A DNA stretch of 64,000 nt from CAVOEB01 sp965249645 (GTDB lineage: Bacteria > Pseudomonadota > Alphaproteobacteria > UBA828 > JAPUJA01). The notes under the pieces are model-generated. The model was not told the origin of the DNA. It saw only the letters and a program-made list of their open reading frames with translations, and ran no database searches. This document shows, piece after piece, positions 8,788 through 17,641 of the stretch. How positions within the stretch are numbered: position 1 is the first letter of the stretch; every line of letters begins with the position of its first letter. The position numbers and the translations under genes are program-made. Location of the stretch: NCBI GenBank assembly GCA_965249645.1, contig CBDFML010000012.1, positions 744,001 through 808,000 of the forward strand, in the 5' to 3' direction.

Positions 8788-9666
8788 ATGCATGACATCA
8801 ATCTGACCGACGAGCAGCTTCGCCGCTGGGACGACGACGGCTTCCTCATGATCGAGAATTTCCTCGAACCCCACGAGGTCGAGGCGGCGCGGTCGCGCTT
8901 TCCGCTGCTGTTTCGCGGCGATTTCGAAACCGGTCTCTTTCCCGACGAGTGGAACTGGAAGGAAGGCCGCGACGCGGACGATCTCGCGCGCCAGATTTGC
9001 AACGCCTGGAAATCGGATTACACGATTGCCCGCTTCGTGCTGTCCGCCAAGGTTGGCCGTTTGTGCGCCCGGCTGTCGCGCTGGCCCGGCGCGCGCATCA
9101 ACCAGGACAACGTGATCTGGAAGCCGCCGACCGCGCGCCCGCTCGGCATGCATCAGGATGAGGCTTATTCGTTCTGGATGGATCCGCCCCAAATGACATC
9201 GGCCTGGATCGCGCTCGACGAGACCAGGGCGGGGGCGGGAACCATCGAGTACGTCCGAGGCTCCCACAAATGGGGCGATTTCGGACCGATCAAGCAGTTC
9301 CACGCGCCCGAGAATTACCGCAAGGCCGTCGACACCGCGGCGGCCCAGATTGGGGTGACGCCGGAGTTCGTGCCCGTCGAGCTGCCGCCGGGGGGTATTG
9401 CTTTTCATCACGGCATGACCTTCCACGGCTCCGACACCAACCGCAGCGGCTCGACAGTCCGTCGGGCGATGATTGCCCACACCATGTCGTCCGATTGTCG
9501 GTTTACCGAGACCGGGGTCAGCTATATCTACAACCGTTACAAGCGGGTCGGCGACACGACAATGGACGAGAGCTTTTTCCCCATCCTGTGGACCGAGAAG
9601 GGTTACCGCACGCCCTGGCTCGACGGCTATGTCCGCAAGGGGTCGGCCGAGGGTCTCGCCGCCTGA
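8788..9666 (+). CDS. Phytanoyl-CoA dioxygenase (PhyH) family oxygenase, copy 1
   Basis: A 292-residue Fe(II)/2-oxoglutarate oxygenase-like protein. The double-stranded beta-helix facial triad is H122-x-D124 (in GMHQDEAY) and H213 (in TFHGSDTN), with Arg225/226 positioned to bind 2-oxoglutarate. It shares nearly the whole framework with the copies at 10664 and 13187, including WKPP before the HxD and SFFPILW near the C-terminus. It follows the GS-like gene by 34 bases with a GAGGAG-type ribosome-binding site and is probably in the same operon. The hydroxylated substrate is unknown; the family acts on acyl-CoAs, ectoine, phosphonates and other small molecules. Confidence 0.9.
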   Translation: MHDINLTDEQLRRWDDDGFLMIENFLEPHEVEAARSRFPLLFRGDFETGLFPDEWNWKEGRDADDLARQICNAWKSDYTIARFVLSAKVGRLCARLSRWPGARINQDNVIWKPPTARPLGMHQDEAYSFWMDPPQMTSAWIALDETRAGAGTIEYVRGSHKWGDFGPIKQFHAPENYRKAVDTAAAQIGVTPEFVPVELPPGGIAFHHGMTFHGSDTNRSGSTVRRAMIAHTMSSDCRFTETGVSYIYNRYKRVGDTTMDESFFPILWTEKGYRTPWLDGYVRKGSAEGLAA

Positions 9667-9904
9667 GCGCCGCCATCCGAGGTTTGAATTCGCTGTCGGC
9701 GACGGGCCGCGACGGTTCCTGAGTGTTCGGCGAATTTGACCTGAGAATATTCACGTAAGCCACTGTTATTGAATTAGGAAATATTATCCAGTGAGTCTCG
9801 TTCAGAGGCTGGGTTGTGACGTCGGAAGGACACATCCAGCGCCAAAGGGTTTAACCAAAAGATATAATTTGCATAAAGGTCTACAAACTAGCATATTTAG
9901 TGCC

Positions 9905-10633
9905 ATGGAGATCGCCCTAGGACCGCCGATCGAGAAGCTCCCGGCGTACATGCATATCGCCCAGCGGATTCGCCGGGCGATTCAGCTTGGCCGCTACGCC
10001 CGGGGCGACCGGCTGCCCTCCGAGGGGCAACTTGTCGATCAGTTGGGGTTTTCTCGCGTCACCGTGCGCGAGGCGATCCGCCACCTGGAGGGCGAGGGCT
10101 ATATCGAGACCCGGCGCGGCGCCAAGGGAGGGCTCTTCGTCCGGCGTCAGCAGGCAACTCGGGCATCCCAGCTCGCTGCGTTGCGCGCCGAATGGCCAGC
10201 CATCGAAAATTTCTTTGAATATCGCATCGCTGTGGAAACCCGTGCTTCCCGTCTTGCCGCTGAGCGACGTGAAGCGGCGCACCTTGCCCGGCTTGACGCG
10301 GCGCTGGCGGCCTTTTGGCAAGGCAGCCAGTCAGCCGATTTCCGCCGGGCGGATTCCGAATTTCATCTTGCCATCGCCGACGCGTCTGCCAATCCCCACC
10401 TGCAGCAGGCGTCCGAAGAGGCCCGCGCGGGCATGTTCATGCCGTTCGACGCGGTCGAGTTTTCGCCCGAGCTGTGGGCCGAGCAGCCCGACCAGCACGC
10501 CGCCATTCTTGATGCGATTCGCGACGCCGACGCCGAACGCGCCGCTGCGGCGATGACTGCACACCTGGAGACGTCGCGAACCCATATCCGGGAACTCGTA
10601 TGGGCGGGCGCCGCGCCGCCCGTCGACGCGTGA
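9905..10633 (+). CDS. GntR-family regulator, FadR/FCD subfamily
   Basis: A 242-residue regulator. The N-terminal GntR winged helix is at about 10-80 (RIRRAIQLGRYARGDRLPSE, then VTVREAIRHLEGEGYIETRRG), and an all-helical FCD ligand-binding domain at about 95-230 has the metal-binding pattern around DSEFHLAIADASANPHL and the later His-containing AHLE segment. I chose ATG 9905 since the upstream extension reads through an AT-rich promoter-like region. It sits between PhyH copies 1 and 2 and probably controls this locus in response to a carboxylate ligand; that control is inferred from position. Confidence 0.9.
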   Translation: MEIALGPPIEKLPAYMHIAQRIRRAIQLGRYARGDRLPSEGQLVDQLGFSRVTVREAIRHLEGEGYIETRRGAKGGLFVRRQQATRASQLAALRAEWPAIENFFEYRIAVETRASRLAAERREAAHLARLDAALAAFWQGSQSADFRRADSEFHLAIADASANPHLQQASEEARAGMFMPFDAVEFSPELWAEQPDQHAAILDAIRDADAERAAAAMTAHLETSRTHIRELVWAGAAPPVDA

Positions 10634-10663
10634 ACATGCCAACCGTTTGAGGGAGAATTACGA

Positions 10664-11551
10664 ATGCTTGATCTGGAAATTACCGACGCCCACGTCGAAC
10701 AATTTCGCGAGGATGGCTTCATCGTGTTCGAGAAGTTTCTCGACATGAGTGAGGTCGAGGCGGTGCGCGAGCGCTTCGAGCATCTGTTTCGCGCCGAATG
10801 GGAAACCGGCATTCCGCCCGATGAGATCAACTGGACCGAAGGGCGCGACGATCCGGCCCTGACCCGCCAGCTCTGCAACAGCTGGAAGTCTGACTACACC
10901 ATCGCCAGCATTGCGCTCCGATCCGAGATCGGCCGCATCAATTCGCAGCTGGCCGGGTGGCCAGGCGCCCGCATCCACGTCTCGAACGAAATCTGGAAGC
11001 CGCCAGGCGCCAGTGCGCTCGTCATGCATCAAGACGGCAGCTGGCTCGACTATCTCGTGCCACCCAATATGACCAGCCTGTGGATGGCGCTCGACGATAC
11101 GTCGGCCGAGGCCGGCACTGTCGAATATGTCAAAGGCTCGAATCACTGGACGCATGCACCCAAGCCCACCGGAAGTTTCCTCGCCGACGACTACCGGAAT
11201 TTTATGCGGCAGGCCGCCGCCGCCGCCGAGGGGCTGACCGAAGATCAGCTCGAGATCGTGCCCATCGAAGTGCCGGCCGGCGGCATCGCCGTGCATAATT
11301 GCTGGACTTGGCACGGCTCCGCGGCGAACAGTGCGGCGACGCAGCCGCGCCGCGCTCTGGTCTCCCACTGCACCAACTCGGAGACGCGCTTCCACCCCAC
11401 CCATAGCACTCACTATTACGTGCGCTATCGCAAGCGCGACACCGACGAGCTGGACGAGAGCTTCTTCCCCATCCTGTGGCGCGAAGACGGCTACCGGACC
11501 CCCTGGCTCGATGAGTACATGGCCAACGCCGGGCGTCGCACCGCTGCGTAA
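10664..11551 (+). CDS. Phytanoyl-CoA dioxygenase (PhyH) family oxygenase, copy 2
   Basis: A 295-residue paralog of the flanking PhyH genes. Iron ligands are H122, D124 (VMHQDGSW) and H217 (WTWHGSAANS), with Arg229/230 as the likely 2-oxoglutarate anchor. The opening LEITDAHVEQFREDGFIVFE and the WETGIPPDEINWTEGRDDP stretch align residue for residue with copy 3. It starts 30 bases after the GntR regulator, with a GGGAG ribosome-binding site. It is more similar by eye to copy 3 than to copy 1, suggesting the pair arose by a later duplication. Confidence 0.91.
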   Translation: MLDLEITDAHVEQFREDGFIVFEKFLDMSEVEAVRERFEHLFRAEWETGIPPDEINWTEGRDDPALTRQLCNSWKSDYTIASIALRSEIGRINSQLAGWPGARIHVSNEIWKPPGASALVMHQDGSWLDYLVPPNMTSLWMALDDTSAEAGTVEYVKGSNHWTHAPKPTGSFLADDYRNFMRQAAAAAEGLTEDQLEIVPIEVPAGGIAVHNCWTWHGSAANSAATQPRRALVSHCTNSETRFHPTHSTHYYVRYRKRDTDELDESFFPILWREDGYRTPWLDEYMANAGRRTAA

Positions 11552-11683
11552 GGGATTGCCGCCATCGGCGGCGCACTGATACCGCGCCGCCGCGGTACGT
11601 GCTAAGAGAGGATCGGCGCCGGCCGCGGCATCACCGCGGCCGGTTGCCTGTTTTTTATCCTTCCGCCGCACGAGGCCCGCCCC

Positions 11684-13137
11684 ATGTCGACTACCCCCGA
11701 TCCTGCCGCGTTGGAGCTCTCGCCCGAGGACATGAAGGCGCTGGGCTATCGGATTATAGATATGCTCGTCGACCATCATGTCAATTTGAAGCAATCCCAT
11801 CCCGCCAGTACCATCTCGCGCGCCGCCGCCGAGGCGCTGTTGCGCGAGCCGGCACCTCGTGGTTCGTCTGCGCCCGAAGCAGTCCTCGAAGAGCTGGAAG
11901 AAAAAGTCATCCGCAACACCCTGTTTCCGACCCACCACCGGCATTTCGGCTGGATCCCCGGTCCAAGCAACTTTGTCGGTGCAATGGGCGATGCGATCGC
12001 GTCGGGCTTCAATTTCTGCCCCGGGCTGTGGCTCGAAGCGTCTGCCGCATCGCAGGTCGAACTTGTTGCCGTCGACTGGTTGCGCGAGCTTTGTGACATG
12101 CCCGAAGGGGCCGGCGGTCTGTTCGTAAGCGGCGGCTCGGTCGCCAACCTCACGGCGCTGGCGACCGCGCGGCGCGTCAAGCTGGGTTTCGAGTTCGCCG
12201 ATGCCATCGTCTATTGCTCCGACCAGACCCATCGCTCCAACGCCAAGAACCTGCGCATCCTGGGCTTCGCGCCCGAGCAACTCGTCTCGGTGCCGACCGA
12301 CGACGCCCTTCGCCTCGACGTGACCGCCCTGACCCGGGCGATCGCCGCCGACCGGGCGGCCAGACGACGGCCGTTTTGTATCATCGCCAACGCGGGCACG
12401 ACGAACACCGGAGCGGTCGATCCCCTCGATGCGCTGGCCGATCTCTGCGGCGTCGAGGACATCTGGCTCCATGTCGATGGCGCGTACGGCGCGGCGGCGA
12501 TGCTGACTGAGAAGGGGCGCGTCGCGATGAAGGGGATCGGGCGTGTCGATTCACTCGCCATCGATCCCCATAAGTGGATGTTCCAGCCTTACGAAATCGG
12601 CTGCGTCCTGGTGCGCGATGTGCGCTGGCTGCCGCCCACCTTCGGCGAGCAGCCCGAATATCTGCAGGACACTCATACCGGCGGCGACCCGTCCATACCG
12701 GCGACGACCCGTCGGGCGAGATCAATTTCGGCGATTACGGGGTTCAGCTCTCCCGGGGGTTCCGCGCGCTCAAGCTCTGGATGTCGATCAAGGTGTTCGG
12801 CGTCGATGCCTTCCGCGCCGCGATCGATCGGGGCATCGCCAACGCCGAGCACGCCGAAGCGATGCTGCGCGAGACGGGCGATTTCGAAATCGTCACCCCC
12901 GCCCAATTGGAAATCGTGACCTTCCGCTTCCTGCGCAATGGTGCCGATACCGACGAACTCGATCGCGTCAATTTGGCGATCATCGACGGCGCCATCGCGG
13001 ACGGCTACGCCTTCCTGACCTCGACCCGGATCGGTGGTCATGTGGTCCTGCGGCTATGCACGATCAACCCGCGCACTACCGAGGCGGATCTGCAAGGCAC
13101 TGTGAATTTGATTGCGCGGTTGGGAGCCGAGGCTTGA
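11684..13137 (+). pseudogene. PLP-dependent aromatic-amino-acid/tyrosine decarboxylase family protein, disrupted by a 20-bp duplication
   Basis: A group II pyridoxal-phosphate decarboxylase. The N-terminal 330 residues include the FPTHHRHFGWIPGPSN, FVSGGSVANLTAL, IIANAGTTNTGAVDPL and HVDGAYGAA motifs, and the Schiff-base lysine K297 in DPHKW. The remaining part (GEINFGDYGVQLSRGFRALKLWM... to the stop at 13137) is in another frame. The break is an imperfect 20-bp direct duplication at 12674-12713. Removing one copy restores a continuous DTHTGDDPSGEINFGDYG reading. Enzymes of this family decarboxylate aromatic amino acids. The gene lies between PhyH copies 2 and 3. As written it would be truncated after active-site residues but before the C-terminal domain. 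Confidence 0.88.
12674..12713 (+). repeat. 20-bp imperfect tandem duplication inside the decarboxylase gene
   Basis: Copy one is at 12674-12693 and copy two at 12694-12713. Both read CATACCGGC(G)... through GACCCGTC, and they differ at one base (G at 12684, A at 12704). As 20 is not a multiple of three, the duplication shifts the frame. The single mismatch argues that it is not merely a recent assembly stutter. Confidence 0.9.
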
Positions 13138-13186
13138 AGAAGCGTGATCAAGAGGCGTAAAACAGACGCAGGGAGGCGCCCCGGTC

Positions 13187-14062
13187 ATGCATGCACTCGA
13201 TCTGTCCGACGCCAAGGTCCAGCAGTTCCGCGACGACGGCTTCATCGTCTACGACCAGTTCCTCGGGGGCCATGAAATCGAGGCCGCGCGCTCGCGCTTC
13301 GAGCCGCTCTTTCGCGGCGAATGGGAGACCGGGATTCCGCCCGACGAGATCAACTGGACCGAAGGCCGCGACGATCCCGCCAACGCGCGCCAGCTCTGCA
13401 ACACCTGGCGATCGAACTACACCATCGCGAGTCTCGTGCTGCGCCCCGAGATCGGCGAAGTCGCCGCCCGCATGGCAGGCTGGCCCGGCACTCGCATCCA
13501 TCTCGACAACGTGATCTGGAAGCCGCCGGGCACCAGTGCCTTCGCGATGCATCAGGACGGCAGCTGGAACCATTATCTCGTGCCCAACAACATGTGCAGC
13601 CTGTGGATGGCGCTCGACGAGACCAAGGCGGACGCCGGCACGGTCGAGTATGTCCGGGGCTCCAACCACTGGCATCACTCGCCCAAGCCCGAGGTGTTCC
13701 GCATCGACGACTACCAGCGATATATGCGCGAGGCGGCAGCACGGGCGGGCGTCGACAAACCTGAGGTGGTGCCCGTCGAGGTTCCCGCCGGCGGGCTCGC
13801 GGTCCACGATCGCTGGTGCTGGCACGGCTCGGGCCCGAACACCGAACAGAGCCGCATGCGCCGGTCTCTTGTCGCCCACTGCACGAACTCCGAGACCGAG
13901 TTTCATCCCACGGCGACGACCCATCTCTATGCTCGCTATCGCAAGCGCGACACGACCGAGATGGACGAAAGCTTTTTCCCCATCCTGTGGCGTGAAGACG
14001 GCTATCGCACTCCCTGGCTCGACGACTACATGGCCAAGGCCGACAGCAGCGCCGCCGCCTGA
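13187..14062 (+). CDS. Phytanoyl-CoA dioxygenase (PhyH) family oxygenase, copy 3
   Basis: A 291-residue paralog of copies 1 and 2. It keeps the triad H122, D124 (AMHQDGSW) and H213 (CWHGSGPN) and the following arginines (RMRRSLVAH). ATG 13187 is preceded by GGGAGG. A long block around WETGIPPDEINWTEGRDDP matches copy 2. It is 49 bases after the decarboxylase frame and may share its transcript. Three near-neighbour PhyH copies around one regulator suggest substrate diversification within one pathway. Confidence 0.91.
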   Translation: MHALDLSDAKVQQFRDDGFIVYDQFLGGHEIEAARSRFEPLFRGEWETGIPPDEINWTEGRDDPANARQLCNTWRSNYTIASLVLRPEIGEVAARMAGWPGTRIHLDNVIWKPPGTSAFAMHQDGSWNHYLVPNNMCSLWMALDETKADAGTVEYVRGSNHWHHSPKPEVFRIDDYQRYMREAAARAGVDKPEVVPVEVPAGGLAVHDRWCWHGSGPNTEQSRMRRSLVAHCTNSETEFHPTATTHLYARYRKRDTTEMDESFFPILWREDGYRTPWLDDYMAKADSSAAA

Positions 14063-14076
14063 GCACGCGATCGGTC

Positions 14077-14656
14077 ATGCCGGGCACCAACGGGCTTGCC
14101 TTTCATCCTGTGACGGCCGATCGCTGGGCCGATCTTGAATCCCTGTTCGGGCCCGAGCGGGGCGCGGATTCCGGCTGCTGGTGCATGTGGTGGCGCACCA
14201 CACGAAAAGAGTGGGAGGCGATGGGCAAGCCCCGACGCAAGGCCGCGTTCAAAAAGATCGTCAAATCGAACGCGGTTCCCGGCATTCTTGCCTACCACGG
14301 CAGCGCCCCGGTCGGCTGGTGTGCCATCGCGCCTCGTCGGGCGACGCCGTCGCTCGATCGCTCACGCGTGGCGAAGCCGGTCGACGATCAGCCCGTCTGG
14401 TCGATCACCTGTTTCTATATCGCGCGGTCTCACCGCAAGCGTGGCCTGATGACGGCGTTGATCGACGCGGCGTGCGATCACGCGGCGGGCCACGGCGCGG
14501 GCATCGTCGAGGCTTACCCCCCTCGAACCCGCCCGCGTTCTCGATTGGGGCGAAGGTTTCATCGGCATCGCCACGGCCTTTATCGAGTGCGGGTTTTCCG
14601 AGGTCACGCGCCGCACGCCCACTCGTCCCGTCATGCGCCGCGCCGTGGCTTCCTAG
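14077..14656 (+). pseudogene. GNAT-family N-acetyltransferase, frameshifted in a C6 tract
   Basis: A GNAT protein reading MPGTNGLAFHPVTADRWADL..., then the acetyl-CoA-binding region FYIARSHRKRGLMTALIDAA at about 108-128. After the C6 run at 14517-14522 the frame must shift by one to continue EAYPLEPARVLDWGEGF, then CGFSEVTRRTPTRPVMRR, and stop at TAG 14654-14656. Five Cs would give an intact gene of about 192 codons. Homopolymer length errors and real slippage are equally possible. Substrate unknown. Its stop interlocks with the deformylase stop on the other strand. Confidence 0.78.
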
Positions 14657-15213
14657 CCGTCGAATTCGCCGGGTGAATAGGGGTAGATCGCGCCCCCGCC
14701 GGTAATTTCCTCGACGAAGCCGAACCCGCTCAAATCCTCCATACGCATGGGATAGAGAATGCCGTCGAGATGGTCGCACTCGTGCTGCACCAGCATCGCG
14801 TGAAACCCTTGGGCTTCGAAACCCACCGCCTGGCCGTCGAGCGTGGTGTAGTCCGCCTGAATGCGGGTGAAGCGGGGCACCTTGCCGTAAAGACCGGGCA
14901 GCGACAGGCAGCGTTCCCAGATCGGCTCCTTCTCCCCCGTGAGCGGCGTGATCACCGGGTTGATCATCGCCGTCCAGGGCACTGCCGGCTGTGCCGCACC
15001 CTGTGGAATGCGGTCGGGCGGAACGCTATAGAGTACGACCCGCTTGTCGACTGCGATCTGGGGTGCGGCGAGGCCGGTTGCCCGGATGTCGTCGAGCGTC
15101 TCGCGCATGTCCTCGACGAGGGCGGCGATGTTCTCGGCCTCGACGTCCTCGACCGCGGACGCCACTGCCATCAGGCGCGGATCGCCCATGCGCAGAATCG
15201 GCCTTATGGCCAC
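14653..15213 (-). CDS. def: Peptide deformylase
   Basis: A 186-residue deformylase that removes the N-formyl group from nascent proteins. The three motifs are GLAAPQ (47-52), ERCLSLPG (100-107) and HECDH (144-148). C102, H144 and H148 would bind the metal. The second motif has Arg instead of the usual Gly (EGCLS). The start at 15213 lies 4 bases from the end of the upstream M24 gene, so the two are likely co-transcribed, unlike the usual def-fmt arrangement. This may be a secondary deformylase. Confidence 0.92.
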   Translation of the reverse strand: MAIRPILRMGDPRLMAVASAVEDVEAENIAALVEDMRETLDDIRATGLAAPQIAVDKRVVLYSVPPDRIPQGAAQPAVPWTAMINPVITPLTGEKEPIWERCLSLPGLYGKVPRFTRIQADYTTLDGQAVGFEAQGFHAMLVQHECDHLDGILYPMRMEDLSGFGFVEEITGGGAIYPYSPGEFDG

Positions 15214-15217
15214 GCGC

Positions 15218-16408
15218 TCAGTCCCAGAAGATCATCGGCGTCTTGGTCAGGATTTCGACGCCGTCCTCGGTGATGATCACGTTCTGCTCGAAGCCCGCGA
15301 GCCCGACCCCTTCATGGATCAGGAAGGTTTCCGAGCTGCACGCGGTACCCGCTTCGTACACGTCGTCGGGGTCGGTGATCTCGTTGCCGATCCAGCTGTC
15401 CCAGAACATGCCCTGGCGGTGGCCATAGAGTGGCCACTGGGATGCGGCGCCGTCGAGCACGGCGCCGTTCTTGACCATCAGCTCATCGCCCACCTTGGCC
15501 AGGTCGCGCACCAGCACGCCGGGCTTCATGGCGGCGATGATGCCGTCGACCACCTCGACGGCGCCCTCGATCAGGCGCCGCTGCTCCGGGCTCGGCTTGT
15601 TGCCGCACACCGCCGTGCGCCCCGGGTCCATGAAATAGCCTTCCTTGATCGGGCCCATGAACCAGGCGCGGATGGTATCGCCCTCATTCACCGGATCGGT
15701 CGAATAGCCGTTCCACGGCGAGCGCGACCAGTACTGGATTCGGTCGCCGTGGGAGAGGCGGACATATTCCAGCACGCCGCCGTCCTTCATCACTTCTTTG
15801 GCGCCCTCGGCGGCCGATTCCGCCTCGCTCTTGCCGCTGATAAATGCCTTCATCAGAGCGTCCATGCCGCGGGTCACGATCTCGCCTGCTTCGCGCATGC
15901 AGTCGAGCTCGCGCGGGCTCTGCTGGCGGCGCGCATCGCGCACCACGTCGTCAGCTTCCTCCCACTCGATGTTGGGCGTCGCCGCTTTGAGCTGTTCCCA
16001 GTATTTGGCGGGCAGGGTGTCGGCGCCGACGAAGGCGACCTTGCCGCTGATGTTCTTGTCGTTCAGCGCGTCGATCACACCCTTGATCGGGTCCATGTGC
16101 CAGCTCACCCGATCGGTTGCAATCAGGTCTTCGGGAAAGCCCGCCTCGTCCATGTGCAGTTCCGGCGTGCCGCCGTCCTGCATGATCACCGCCGAATAGG
16201 AGCGCGCCTGCCATAGCGGCGTGTCGTATTCGTGGGCGGAATGTCCGGAATAGAAGTTGGTGAGGTAGAGGATGTCGCCGGCGCGGTCATAGGAGCCTGC
16301 GGTGCGGCCCCAGATCACTGCGGTCTGGTAGCCTTTCTCGCGCATGCTCTCGTGGACCTTCTCCCAGCGCGCCTCGTACTCGTCCTTCGGGAAGTACTTG
16401 CTGACCAT
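15218..16408 (-). CDS. M24 family (creatinase/aminopeptidase P fold) hydrolase, copy A
   Basis: A 396-residue pita-bread-fold protein with an N-terminal creatinase domain (about 1-165) and a C-terminal M24 domain. Of the five metal ligands of M24 peptidases, D261 (FMDPGRTAV), H330, E360 and E374 (GFEQNVIIT) remain. The first aspartate, expected 11 residues before D261, is F250. This resembles metal-free members such as creatinase and ectoine hydrolase (DoeA/EutD), where a conserved histidine acts in catalysis; H220 in LSHGDR is a candidate. The substrate is unknown; a non-peptide C-N bond is plausible. A close paralog sits at 38867. Confidence 0.83.
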   Translation of the reverse strand: MVSKYFPKDEYEARWEKVHESMREKGYQTAVIWGRTAGSYDRAGDILYLTNFYSGHSAHEYDTPLWQARSYSAVIMQDGGTPELHMDEAGFPEDLIATDRVSWHMDPIKGVIDALNDKNISGKVAFVGADTLPAKYWEQLKAATPNIEWEEADDVVRDARRQQSPRELDCMREAGEIVTRGMDALMKAFISGKSEAESAAEGAKEVMKDGGVLEYVRLSHGDRIQYWSRSPWNGYSTDPVNEGDTIRAWFMGPIKEGYFMDPGRTAVCGNKPSPEQRRLIEGAVEVVDGIIAAMKPGVLVRDLAKVGDELMVKNGAVLDGAASQWPLYGHRQGMFWDSWIGNEITDPDDVYEAGTACSSETFLIHEGVGLAGFEQNVIITEDGVEILTKTPMIFWD

Positions 16409-16540
16409 TGTCGGTTATCTCCCTCGTTTCTGATCTCGATTGCCCCGGCTAACTGCCGTGATGTGAATTGGTGCCAGCTTAGCCCAAGCGGGCGCTGGGA
16501 AAAACCTCGAAGCGGTGTTATTTCGCCATTTGCAGTCGCC

Positions 16541-17533
16541 TCATTCCCGCGCCTGGTCCGCTCGCTCGGCGACGCAGGACGCCAACGACCCCGCCATCCC
16601 CCGCATCACCGTGAAATAGGCTTCCGGGCCCGGCGCAACGCCGGCGCCCAGCGGATCGAGCCGCACGGTCCGCGCGTCTGTGCCCTCGATTAGGGTCTCG
16701 ACGAGGGCATCGGGATACTGGGGCTCCGCAAACACGCAACCAATGCCATTGGTTTCGATGGTCTCGCGCAGCTCGCTGATACGCCGTGCTCCGGGTTTGC
16801 GTTCGGGATCGAGCGTCACCGCCAGTGCGCCCTCGAGCCCGTAGGCGTCCTGCAGATAACCGTAGGCATCGTGGAACACGACGAAAGGTCGACCGCCAAG
16901 GGGCTCGAGCAGGGCCCGGAGCTCGTCGTCGAGGGCGGCGAGCCGGGCGTCGAGCGCCGTTGCGTTCGCACCGTAGAGAGCGTCGCGCGCGGGGTCGAGC
17001 CGGGCCAGCTCGCCCGCGAGCGCAGCTACGATAATGCGCGCGTTGGCGGGATCGAGCCAGATATGGGGATCGAACGCGCCGTCGTCGTGCCCGTCCTCGT
17101 CCTGCCCGTGAGCGTCGGGGCCGGCCGCCGCCCAGCGCCGCAGAGCCACCCCGGATAGCGTCATCAGGGCGAGAACCCGCGCATCCTCTGCCCGCGCTGC
17201 GACAGCGCGATCGAGAAAGCCGTCGAGACTCCCTCCGATGCGCACTATCAGGGAGGCGTCTCCGATCGCCGCCATTTGAGAGGGTCGCAGCGCGAAGCCG
17301 TGGGGCGACGTTCCGGCATCGACCAGAAGCGTCGGGGAGCTAACACCCGCCATGATCCCCGCGACGAGCGAGTGGATCGGCAGGATCGAGACGCTGACGG
17401 TGGGAACTTCGCCGGCGCGTAGGGGCAGTGTGCCGGCGGCGAAAACCGCGAACAGCAGGATTATGACGCCCGCTCGCATAACCAATCGGGCAACACGGGG
17501 ATATTGTTTCGGGCGGGGGAGATGACCTTGCAT
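16541..17533 (-). CDS. znuA: Zinc ABC transporter periplasmic binding protein ZnuA
   Basis: A cluster A-I metal-binding protein of 330 residues (or 312 from the internal Met at 17479, which gives a neater signal peptide MRAGVIILLFAVFAAG). Zinc ligands are the His in GTSPHGF, in FDPHIWLDP and in VFHDAYGYL. A short His/Asp-rich loop HGQDEDGHDD precedes the second ligand, as is usual in ZnuA. It is transcribed divergently from zur-znuC-znuB, and an AT-rich operator lies between them. It binds periplasmic zinc for the ZnuBC importer. Confidence 0.94.
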   Translation of the reverse strand: MQGHLPRPKQYPRVARLVMRAGVIILLFAVFAAGTLPLRAGEVPTVSVSILPIHSLVAGIMAGVSSPTLLVDAGTSPHGFALRPSQMAAIGDASLIVRIGGSLDGFLDRAVAARAEDARVLALMTLSGVALRRWAAAGPDAHGQDEDGHDDGAFDPHIWLDPANARIIVAALAGELARLDPARDALYGANATALDARLAALDDELRALLEPLGGRPFVVFHDAYGYLQDAYGLEGALAVTLDPERKPGARRISELRETIETNGIGCVFAEPQYPDALVETLIEGTDARTVRLDPLGAGVAPGPEAYFTVMRGMAGSLASCVAERADQARE

Positions 17534-17553
17534 GACTTTGCGATTCCAACGAG

Positions 17554-17586
17554 GTTATGTTATAGCATATCGTGATGTTATACACC
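17554..17586. promoter_or_regulatory. Candidate Zur operator(s) between znuA and zur
   Basis: The intergenic DNA contains GTTATGTTATAGCATATC (17554-17571), a near-palindrome with ATG...CAT arms (17557-17568), and a second GATGTTATAC at 17574-17583. Alphaproteobacterial Zur boxes have this ATGTTATAA/CAT-type look. Placement in the divergent znuA/zur promoter supports zinc-dependent repression of both units. The exact boundaries are inferred. Confidence 0.6.
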
Positions 17587-17641
17587 CATAGCCGACTTGG
17601 TTCTGCGCTTCAATATAAGATCAATAACGATCTGTAAATGC

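Noticed and set aside
9735..9904. Operator for the GntR regulator in the AT-rich leader
   Set aside because: AT content fits a promoter, but I could not find a convincing symmetrical TGGTNNNACCA-type site.
10658..12472. A 604-codon minus-strand frame over PhyH copy 2 and the decarboxylase
   Set aside because: It is a shadow of strongly supported plus-strand genes; high GC lengthens antisense frames, and its protein has no recognisable domain.
15218..16408. M24 protein as a DMSP lyase (DddP)
   Set aside because: DddP is an M24 member but keeps two Asp ligands in an FDTD segment; here that segment is AWFMGP, so the assignment is not supported.
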